DNA of 64,000 bases, taken from the NCBI GenBank assembly GCA_020002185.1, contig CM034542.1, positions 55,814,626 to 55,878,625 of the forward strand. Reading direction: 5' to 3'. Made by a program: the position numbers and the translations under genes. Shown piece by piece: positions 15,301-27,300 of this stretch. The number at the start of each line of letters is the position of its first letter. Positions within the stretch are counted from its first letter, which is position 1. Source of the stretch: Paraescarpia echinospica. Lineage: Eukaryota; Annelida; Polychaeta; Sabellida; Siboglinidae. The notes below the pieces were generated by a model. That model searched no databases and was not told the origin of the DNA. It worked only from the letters and a program-made list of their open reading frames with translations.

Positions 15301-18300
15301 TGTCAGATGTACAACGTCCTCCTGTGACCACCCTACAAGAATTGTCATGTCTACTATCTGTAACATTTGTCAGATGTACAACGTCCTCCTGTGACCACCC
15401 TACAAGAGTTGTCATGTCTACTATCTGTAACATTTGTCAGATGTACAACGTCCTCCTGTGACCACCCTACAAGAGTTGTCATGTCTACTATCTGTAACAT
15501 TTGTCAGATGTACAACGTCCTCCTGTGACCACCCTACAAGAATTGTCATGTCTACTATCTGTAACATTTGTCAGATGTACAACGTCCTCCTGTGACCACC
15601 CTACAAGAGTTGTCATGTCTACAATCTGTAACATTTGTCAGATGTACAACGTCCTCCTGTGACCACCCTACAAGAGTTGTCACGTCTACTATCTGTAACA
15701 TTTGTCAGATGTACAACGTCCTCCTGTGACCACCCTACAAGAATTGTCATGTCTACAATCTGTAACATTTGTCAGATGTACAACGTCCTCCTGTGACCAC
15801 CCTACAAGAGTTGTCATGTCTACTATCTGTAACATTTGTCAGATGTACAACGTCCTCCTGTGACCACCCTACAAGAATTGTCATGTCTACTATCTGTAAC
15901 ATTGTCAGATGTACAACGTCCTCCTGTGACCACCCTACAAGAGTTGTCATGTCTACAATCTGTAACATTTGTCAGATGTACAACGTCCTCCTGTGACCAC
16001 CCTACAAGAGTTGTCACGTCTACTATCTGTAACATTTGTCAGATGTACAACGTCCTCCTGTGACCACCCTACAAGAGTTGTCATGTCTACTATCTGTAAC
16101 ATTTGTCAGATGTACAACGTCCTCCTGTGACCACCGTACAAGAATTGTCATGTCTACTATCTGTAACATTTGTCAGATGTACAACGTCCTCCTGTGACCA
16201 CCCTACAAGAGTTGTCATGTCTACAATCTGTAACATTTGTCAGATGTACAACATCCTCCTGTGACCACCCTACAACAGTTGTCCATTTTATGAAATTTTC
16301 CCTGAGTGTGGAATCACTGTGTGGACTGTGGATGCTATTTTTCTGATGTTGCCTCATTGAATCAGTCCCACGATCCTAGTAATCGAGCTAACATAAAATA
16401 CCTTCCGTCATCTTTTCAGCCAATCCTCACTTTTTTAGCTTTTAAATCTTGGCTTTGCTTACTCCTGTTTCTGCCATTAGAGTCCGCCAGTCGCCACAGC
16501 AGCAGTATCCAAGGAGACTCGGACTCGGAAACGGAGGTGATTAGTACAATCAGCACGAACCTCGACAGTATGCTGTCTAGTGACAGCAGCGACGTAGAGT
16601 TCAGTGACGATGACGCCTTCGAAGAAGCCGACAAACCCGTCTTTCTCACCGCCAGGGGCCCCATACGGGTCGATTCGGGTCAGCAACATCACTATTCACT
16701 GTTTGATGTATTTTGTTTTGTTTTGCTTGTGATGTTTTGTTTGTTTTACTTGACATTTACGTTTCAGTTTTATCTACAGGTCATTGGTGTTATTTGCAGA
16801 TAACACCTTTATTTTGTTTTAAATTCCTCATTGGTTAAGGGTTCTTACCGGTTTTAGGATGGTGTTATCTTTGCAGATAACACCTTTATTTTGTTTTAAA
16901 TTCCCATTGGTCAATGGTTCTTACTTGTTTTAGGATGGTGTTATCTTTTTATTAGTGTCCTTGAATGGCGTCTTGATTGTCGTTATTGTTGTTGTTGTTT
17001 GCATGTGTTGTTTCTTGAAGGTTGTAGCACATTCTACACTATCCTAACTAATTAATATTGTATTTTGTATTTTAGGTAGCAGTACGTGGTGTTCAATTGT
17101 AATTATTTCTTATTAAGTTGATGAAATCTTACCTATAATTTCATATCCAGTTTTTAAATTTTGGTCTATTATTATGTAATTTGTTATTGCAATCTTTCGT
17201 TCTGTGTGTTCCTGGCTGTACTCTCATAATGATTAATGTACATTGTATACTCCATTGGAAACCTAACATTTTATTCAGTCATAAAATACCTATTGTATAT
17301 GTTTCATTTACAGCAGTCATTTGCAAAAGTTTAAGACCAGGCACGATTTTTAAGCATTTTATGGTATGGCATCAGATTGCATCAGATAATGTCTGGATTT
17401 CATCGTCCTATTTCGGCCTTGAAGCAATACGCCTAGTCAGTACTTCCAGGTCATTTGTTTGCTGCTGTCAGTATCGATTAGGTGTTTTTCAGTTTTGTCT
17501 TCATCCCTGAAATGGGCAAAAAATCGTCTTTGACAGAGGTTCTAAGGGCACAAATAGTGACTCTACACAGAGAAGGATATATGGAAAGAGACATTAGTGC
17601 TAAATTACGTTATTCCAAGACAGCCGTGCACAACGCCATCGTCAAATTCAATGCTGATGGCACATTTCGTGACAGTAAAAGGAGTGGTCGTCCACGGAAA
17701 ACTACGCTCAGGGATGACCACGCAATGAGACGCATCGTGGTGTGCTCGCCAGTGAGCTCATGCAAGAAAATTCGGGCTGCTTTACGCTTAAAAGGTACGG
17801 AAATAAGTCTCAGTACTGTTTTGAGACGTCTCAGCAAGGAATTTGGGCTCAAGTCCTGTAAGCCGGCAAGGAAGCCACGCCTGATACCTGTGATGAAAAA
17901 AGAGACTGGACTTTGCCAGACGACATCGCCACTGGACTCTTGCGCAGTGGAAGAAAGTGTTGTTCTCAGATGAATCGACCATGCAACAGTTTATACCTTG
18001 CAAGAAGAAGCTGAAACTGCATATGGACATCCACAAATGTACGATTTCCGTGCAAGATGGCGCTCCTTGTCACCGATCCATGGTAGCCACTGATTTCCTC
18101 AAGAAGAACAAAATCTCTGTGCTGGAATGGCCTGGGAACCGCCCAGATCTAAATCCCATTGAGAACCTGTGGACTATAATGAAGGATAAGGTGGCAGACA
18201 AACAACCATCAAGCGCTCAAAACTTGAAACAAGCTATCAAGGACGTTCGGGTCACCGAAATCACCCAGGAGTACTGCGAATCTCTGGTTTCTAGCATGCC

Positions 18301-21300
18301 ATATCGCATCCAGACGGTCATTGACAGCAAAGGAGGCCACACTAAATATTGAAAAGTAGAGACACTGACACTTTTGGACGACATAAAGTTTAAAATTATG
18401 TTGTACTACGTTTATTTGGTGAAATAAACTAATATAATGTTATGTGAAGGCCAAAAAATCATAGTTTTGTCAAATTTCTTCAAAAAAATTGTGCCTGGTC
18501 TTAAACTTTTGCAAATGACTGTAGTTATCTGTGCATTTTTACTTGTTTTAGTAACTAGCTTTGGTAGTGTCTTTCAAAATGTGTCATGGTGTTTATTTTA
18601 AATGTGTAGACATGCACGCATGTACGCACATGCAAAAACACACTTTGTATGTATTAGAGTTTTTACAAAAAAATTATGGTACCGTATCCCTGATGAAAAG
18701 ATTTAGTTAGTGTTGTGAGGTGCCATGTAGAGGAGAGACAGTGGGGTAGGGTGTGGGAGGGTGGGGTAGGGTGTGGGAGGACATTTTTCACACAAACGTT
18801 TCTCTGAAGCTGGTGTGGCTGGTGTCTCTGGTGTGGCTGGTGTCTCCAGCCAACACTTTGTTATCCATACAGCAAACAACTGCATTAGGAATATTGTCGA
18901 GCAGTTATTCACACAAAACCAGTGCCCAAATCTGATTACAACATTGTTAAGCAAAATGAAACGTTAACCCGTTCCCCTGACAGAGATACAGGAAGAGGAT
19001 GTGGTGGACGGACCTGGGGAGAAAAAGGTGGCTGAGATGTGTACCTACATCCTGATTGACTCGAGAGACGACCTTTCCATTAGTCTCACCCCTCACGCCA
19101 TTGACGTCATCACGACAGTGTCAAAGGTATGTGTGTGTCATTGTCACGCCAGGATCAATTATATCACACGTGTCTGTAGCGATACGAAAAATGCAAGTTT
19201 CCATGCAACTATACCGGTATACATGCAGGCATGTTCAAAATATATTTTGATGATGGAAGCAAAACATCTGTATTAGGTGTGTACAAGATAATGTTGATTT
19301 AATATTGTCAGTAATGTGTCATATTTTCTGTACTGTAATGTCAATCGAATTGGTTCATGACTGTCATCTGTGACAGTGCCCGTGACGGTCATTTGTGATG
19401 GTCATCCATGATGGTCGTCAGTGATGGTCATCCGTGATGGTCATCCGTGATGGTCATCCGTGATGGTCATCCTTGATGGTCATCCATGATGATCATCCAT
19501 GATGGTCATCTGTGATGGTCACCGTGATAGTCATCCGTGATGTTCGTCAGTGATGGTCATCCGTGATGGTCATCCGTGATGGTCATCCGTGATGGCCATC
19601 CGTGATGGTCATCCGTGATGGTCATCCATTATGGTCATCTGTGATTGTTGTTTGTGTTTCAGACACTGCTGAAGTCAGATGACACCCTCCTCCGCTCCAT
19701 TCATGATCTCCCGGGCTTCGAAGTCTACAACCGGGTATCTCATTCACAGTATCTCAATCACAACTTGCGTATAACATTTACTGGTATAAGTTAAACGTAA
19801 TTTTCTAAATATGTCGATGCACTGTTGATGTGACATCCCAGGTCGTGTCTCCAGCTGTGTGACATCCCAGGTAGTGTATTCAGCTGTGTGACATCCCAGG
19901 TAGTGTCTTCAGCTGTGTGACATCCCAGGTAGTGTATTCAGCTGTGTGACAACACAGGTAGTGTCTTCAGCTGTGTGACATCACAGGTAGTGTCTTCAGC
20001 TGTGTGACAACACAGGTAGTGTCTTCAGCTGTGTGACATCACAGGTAGTGTCTTCAGCTGTGTGACATCCCAGGTAGTGTATTCAGCTGTGTGACATCAC
20101 AGGTAGTGTCTTCAGCTGTGTGACATCACAGGTAGTGTATTCAGCTGTGTGACAACACAGGTAGTGTCTTCAGCTGTGTGACATCACAGGTAGTGTCTTC
20201 AGCTGTGTGACAACACAGATAGTGTCTTCAGTTGTGTGACAACCAGGTAGTGTCTTCATATGTGTGACATCCCAGGTAGTGTCTTCAGCTGTATGACATC
20301 CCAAGTAGTGTCTTCAGCTGTGTGACATCCCAGGTAGTGTCTTCAGCTGCGTGACATCCCAGATAGTGTCTTCAGCTGTGTGACATCCCAGGTAGTGTCT
20401 TCAGCTGTGTGACATCCCAGGTAATGTCTTCAGCTGTGTGACATCACAGATAGTGTCTTCAGCTGTGTCATATCTGCTGTTTATGCATTTTTCTTTTATA
20501 ACAAAGTTTCATCTGCATTGTTTCCTAATTTTTCACGTTTTTGATAAATAATGATGACATTATTTACGAATTCATTTCAACATTACAGTTGGCTCAATTT
20601 AATTATTTGAGCTTTAAACTATATATTATGTGATTGTTAAATAGTACATTTTATTATGATTTTAGACAATGTTACTAAGTTTGATGTGACCAGTTTTTTG
20701 ACAACATTATAATGTGATGTTTCAGCTTGGCATTGGTGCAATGATCTCACTAAGTCCACAGTTGAAGGTAGGTAACTTGAATGTTTCTTGTAGTTTGGGC
20801 AGTTGTTGTTGTTTTCATTTACTTATGCACTAGTTCTTGTTTTTCTTGTTTCCTGTTTTTAGTTAGCCATCCTTGTGAACTAGAGTTTCTAATTAGTATC
20901 AACCTTCCATTGGACCCACCCCAAAACACGTGTAATTAGCCAGAATTTATCAGTGAGAAACATTGATTTTCTTCCAATTACCCAAACATTAGACAAGTGA
21001 AATCCATTTTTTATTCACATTGATTTAAACAAATTACAAATGCACAAAAATATCAAAAATATCTTTAGTTTGGTAACTTAATGTTACATATCTTTGAGAC
21101 TTTAAAAATGTGCATGTCAGTATTTACTTTTATAAAAAATTATGCAGTCGCGCCTCGTTATAACGCGGTAGTCGGGGTCCACGAAATGAATCCGCGTTAT
21201 AAACGAGGCGCGTTATAAACGAGGCGCGTTCCCATATCTGCCGTCAGGGGCGCTACGACGACGACCGACATCGCTGCTGCACGAAGAACGCCATCGAAGC

Positions 21301-24300
21301 CAACCAAAGTGTCCACGTCGCGCAGTCTATACGCAGTTTATGAAGCTTATTAAACTGCCAGCCAATGTCAGTGTGTAGTCTGTTTAAATGTCGTACACTG
21401 TTGGACACTGTTGAACTGAATAAAATACATGAATTGTGTACCGTTTTTAAATAAACAACGGACCAACAAGCCACGGTCAACTGAACGATAATATGGTACC
21501 ATTGACGTAATATCTAAAATAATGACCTGGCACTCAGCAGCCGAATACGCACATGATTTGAGAAACGCTGTGTTAGAGTTGATTAAGAATTTAAATCTAT
21601 AAGTACGCTCACAATTGGCTTAACTTCGTCTTTCAATCAATATCAAAATACCAATTTAGATAGCACATTTACCGTGCCGAACAATATTACGATTCACCAA
21701 TTCATATGCGGTTGACGAATTAATATTTTGGCACACCAGTACAGGCAGTAGCTTTGCGTTCATCGCAGCGAAAAGCTAATATTTGTTACGCAATGTTAGC
21801 TTACTGATCTTGCCTACTAAGCTGTATTAAAACGTATTTAACCCATTCTTAAGCAAGGCGTATTTGTGAATTTCAATTACACTTTACAAGCCGCCCGGCG
21901 CCGAAACCAGGCGAACTTGCGATCCGCGGAAGCCATGAGCATGACTATCAGATTGGAAACGATTCGTTTGATGTCGGCGCAAAACAAACAATACTTCGCT
22001 CCACATTTACTGTTCCTAAAGTTAAAACTGACCATAATTATAGTCAAAGAAACTTTGATAGTATTAATTGGCAGTGCAGAATAAACAACGGCAACGTAGT
22101 GACGCGCCTCACACTTGATTCGTTGCAGTTGTACATCAACGTTACATTTATTGTCTGCCAACTAGTCTTTCAACATACACATGCCGTGGACAAAGACGGG
22201 GATAACTTCACATAAAACAATTGACAGTTATTACCGTGTTAATATAGTTTGTCATAGCGCCCATTTCCCCCCTGGCGGCAGAAATTCGGGGTCCACGACC
22301 GACCGCGTTATAACCGAATCCGCGTTATAACGGGGCGCGTTATAACGAGGCGTGACTGTATGTGCATTTCTCCCAGTGATGTAAATGGCTATGCTGATTT
22401 GCGACTTAAAATAAAAAATATTTGATGGGGTCAACCAAGGGTCAATCCTGGTTGATCCCAGGTTGACCCCTAGTTGACCTCTAGATATGAACTCTATATA
22501 CAAGGATAATGGCACCATTTACTTTGTTGTCTTCTTATCAATAAATTACATAACTATTTCATGATTTCGAGCTTTGCTTTGTACTTAGGCTACCAGTGAC
22601 AAAGACAACATTTGTAATGAGTATGTTTTCATATATAGGGATAGCAAAATGGTAGGAATGTAACCTAGTAATTTGGTAGTTTTCTCCACAATTCTTGAGA
22701 AACCTTTATAATTGAAATCTTCCTGAACATATATGAATATGCAATTTGTTTTAATGCTGTTCATCATGAAAGCAAATTGTATGTTACTGGAAATTCCTCT
22801 GGTTGTCATTTTGCAATGTTGATATGTTTACAAGGTCACATACTATGACTTTTGACCTTTCTCCGGAATCTGGCTGCATTGATGGATCCAGTGCATCGCG
22901 GTTTGCTTATGTAATAATCAGAATCATGCGCATGATCTCTGTCGAGCTTTACTCACCAAAACTGTTGACATTTGTGTATCACACAGTGCCGGCGTGACAT
23001 CTGCGAAACTAATCTTTCCTGCATGCAGTTCTTGCTTGCAAAACTGCTCTTTTTTCATGCAAAGTAAAACATTTGGAGCCACAGTTTCAAGAAAATATTT
23101 GACAGTATGTCTGAAAACTACACATGTTTGGCAGCCATCTTTGATGGCTTGATGGACCTTGTTGCTAGGCAACAGGTCATATGATGGAGAGGTCAGTTAA
23201 ATGTCCTGTGTTCCAAACATTGACTAAGCGAATCCAACAATAATACGCTCTACCTGCACCTAATCATTTTACGGCTTTTATCGTAATCTTGTTGTTTTTA
23301 ACTTTTGTTTGTGCTTTTCTTGCTTTCTTTGTTAGACGGAGGCAGTCTGTTCCTAGTGTTTCATTTATTAATTAATAATAGTATTCTTAAGACTGTAATA
23401 AATATGTTGAACGTATAACGCCCACCAAATTGTGTTTAGTAAGTCTGTAGCAACGTTTGCAATTGGAAAGATACAATCCTGAAGTATGTTATATGGTAAA
23501 CAAAACACCTAGTTTCTTTATTGGCTATATCACCAAGGCGGGCTGAGTTAACCACAATACCCACTGATATTCAACAATGTCCCATTTTCCCACGACAACA
23601 AGGCAGACTTCCTGTTACAAATTACTACGCTGGCTAATTCCGGGTAGAGGAACAGACTGGCTCCCTTTATTTTCTTTGCATGTTTCTGTTGCATTGCATG
23701 CGTTGTGTTGTTAGGATATTGTTGTCAACGCAAGTTGGGTGGAGGAAAGGCCAGATATAGTCAGACTCTTCTCGCAGGTAATCGTAATAGAATAATAATG
23801 TTTACTATATTTATATATCACAATCGATCCAGGGGTGTTTACAATACATTGTATAAAATAATATCGACAGATTAGTTTCAAAATGACAAAAAAATTTGTG
23901 ATTTATGCATTAGTATAAGGTTACATTATGATGTACTATGTATGCAACAAATAATATATTTATGTTTTCTGGATGATAGAGACATAACCATGAAATACTA
24001 CTTCAGACAGTTTGTAAGTTTTGCACATTAATTTGTAGCATTGTAGTAAGGCAAATTCAGAGATTTCTTGTGCATTTCTCTTGTGTTTATGTGGTTTAGC
24101 AGTAGCTGCTTATTGACTTAACCTGGTATGATGTAGCTATTTAGTTAGTGAGTTTTTCAGTTCATATTTTACAGAAATGAAAATAAGTTATTTCTGTATC
24201 AATGGTAGTCGCTGAGTTTATAACAATTTATTAACTCTTTTAAATGTTTAACGTTTTATGTCGATATATCCATATATGATGTGTTGATTTTTTAGAAAAG

Positions 24301-27300
24301 GCAAAAGTAAATTTTCTGAATATTTGTGGGGTCATTAGCTATGGTTCAACCCATTATTCTGGTGAGTCATTAACAGTATGTGTTCTTTTATTTGGGTAAG
24401 TAGCTACTTAAAAATAATATATACATATACATTATTATTACATTGAATTATTATCAGCAAAAAGCAAATTATTAACCATCACATTTTAGTATAAATATAT
24501 TTAGTTGTGCATCTGTATACCCACTTGTGATTTATTCAATCCACTGCTCTTTGAGCCACTACATGTCTGTTTACAGTTGTCCACTACAAATGCTCACAAT
24601 GTAGTGGTGACCTCTAGTGGACAAGAGTCGCAACATAACTCCAAAGAAGATGAAACGGACCTGGATCTGTAAGAACCCTTTAAACAATACATTTTGCAGT
24701 ATATATATATATATATTATAATATATATGCATATATATATATATATACATATATATTATAATGCTGTCTTGTAAATGTGAAAAATAAATAGGCAGTGAGC
24801 TATATTTGATTGGATTGTGAGAGGAGTGGAGAATGAGAGCAAGTGATTGGGTGCTGGAGATGGCAGTGACAGATAAAGGAAAAGAATAATAAATTGAGGA
24901 CTTTTATCTAAGCCAGTCTCGATTTGGAACTACAGAGACAAAAGGAAAGCAGCAATGACTAAAATAAACCTGGGGACCGTTTCAATAACATAGTGAGCTC
25001 ATAAGAAAATCCATCATTAAACAGAACCCATTTTTTAATTTAAAAGCTTTTTCAAATTGCAAAAAGCTGCTAGTATATCACTCACTCACTCAGTCCCCTT
25101 CATGCCTTCAGTGGCATATAAGGCAGTCACAAGAGAGCGCCACTGATGTCGGTCTGCAGACCATGCATTGATCGTACTCCACATCCGCTGGCAGGCCTTC
25201 ATTTCCTTATCCACTGTTCTTCTCCATGTCTCCCTTGTGCGACCTCGTCTCCATCTTCCATCCACTGTCCAATGTAGGGCCATCTTTGGTAGTGCGCTTG
25301 TGGGCATTCTGCAAATGTGCCCTAGTCATCTCCATCTCTGTCTCTTGATCTTCGTAGCCAGGCATATTGAATTTCTCTGGTGAAGCAGCTCTTCATTGGT
25401 GATGGTGTTTGGCCAAAACAAACCTATAATCTTCCAGAGACACTTGTTCTGGAAGGTCTCTAGCCTATGTGTTAGTCTTGCTGTCAGCTTCCAGCAATCA
25501 GAACCACAGAGAAGAACACTGAGGTTGTTACTATTGTATAGTCTCAGTTTAGTTTTCAACCTCAGCTGTCCTGACTGCGAGATGGATTTCAGCATGGTGA
25601 AAGTCTGGTTGGCTTTGTTGATTCTAGCAGTGGCATCTTTCTCGGAGTCGCCATCTGTTGTGACTTTGCTTCCCAAGTATACATATTCCTCGACCTCTTC
25701 CAAGGCATCACCACTGATGGTAGTAATGGGATTGTCTGTCTTGTGATTGCTCCTCATCAGTTTGGTTTTCGGTGTGTTGAGCTTTAGCCCGATCTGTGGT
25801 GCTGAGTCCGTAGTTTTCTCCATCTTTTCTTGCGTGGCCTTGTATCTACTGGACAGCAGTCCTATATCATCTGCATAGTCCACAATTGAGGTAAATGACC
25901 ATCTGATACCCCTGCTTCCCACTTTGGTGATTTCCGTCATCAGCCAGTCAATGGCAAGGATGAACAGAAAGGGAGAAAGAATACACCCCTGCTTCACAGC
26001 TGTCTGTCAGGGAGAGAGAATACACCCCTGCTTCACAGCTGTCTGTCAGGGAGAGAGAATACACCCCTGCTTCACAGCTGTCTGTCAGGGAGAGAGAATA
26101 CACCCCTGCTTCACAGCTGTCTGTCAGGGAGAGAGAATACACCCCTGCTTCACAGCTGTCTGTCAGGGAGAGAGAATACACCCCTGCTTCACAGCTGTCT
26201 GTCAGGGAGAGAGAATACACCCCTGCTTCACAGCTGTCTGTCAGGGAGAGAGAATACACCCCTGCTTCACAGCTGTCTGTCAGGTGGTTGTTACAAGCAA
26301 CTTGACATTGAACATCTGTATAGAGTATCTTGATAACATTAACCATCTTGTGGGGGATCCCGTAGTACCGAGTATCTTCCACAAGGATTCTCTGTGGAGG
26401 GAGTCGAAAGCCTTTTCAAAGTCAATGAATGCAATGTAGGTGGTGCTGTTCCATTCAGCACTTTGTTCTAAGATTTGCCTTAATGTGAATATTGTTGATA
26501 TTCTCTTCAGTATAATATGACTGAAGATCTTGCATGTCTGTGATAGCAAGATGATACCAAATCGCCTTTCTTTGATAGTTTGATGATAGTGCCCGTCTTC
26601 CATTCGTTTGGTGTGTCTTCTTCATCCCAGATCTTCTGAAAGATCTCACAAAGGATACTCGTTTGTTTCCTCTTCCTCTGCTGTTAACATTTCTGGACAA
26701 ATACTGTCATTTTCTGGTTCTTTTCCGTTCTTCTGAGCTTTAATGGCTTCTCGGATTTCTGCTTCAGTGATCCGGTTGAGGTTGACCACGAGGTCCTCCA
26801 CTGCCTCGGGAATGTCAACAATGGTGGGTGGGTGGGTCCAGATGGTTGAGAATGGTTGAAAAGTGTTCCTTCCACCTCTTCATCTTCTCTTTCTCAACTG
26901 TGATCATCTTTCCAACTGTGTCTTTCTGTGGGAGGTTCTGGTTGGGTCTTGTATCTCCTTTCAGCTTCTTCGTTATTTTGTAGAGTGACTTCATGTCTTG
27001 TCTGCATGCTGCTTCTTCTGCCTCTTCAGACTCTATGTATGTGCGTTTTTCACTTCTTTGTCTTTCTGAGAAAATTCCTTGGAGAGTTGTTCTTTAAGTC
27101 TTGGTGAATTTGTTGTGAGTAGTCGCATCTTTATTTCCTTCCTTTGGTCTATTTTGTCCCAGGTTGATGTGGAGATCCATTGCTCTTTCTTTGATCTTCT
27201 GTATCCTAGCACTGTTTTCCCTGCTTGCTCCATAGCCTTGTTGAACCTGTGTATTGTCATCTCTGTTTCCTCCTGCAGAATACTGAACCTGTTCTTCAGA

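Noticed and set aside
1135..16275. CRISPR-like appearance of the 43- and 67-bp arrays
   Set aside because: There are no unique spacers; units are contiguous tandem copies in a spliced eukaryotic gene.
16570..16640. FFAT-like motif in VEFSDDDAFEE
   Set aside because: It has an acidic run and Phe at one position, but the third and fifth positions do not fit the consensus, and the known VPS13A FFAT lies much earlier in the protein.
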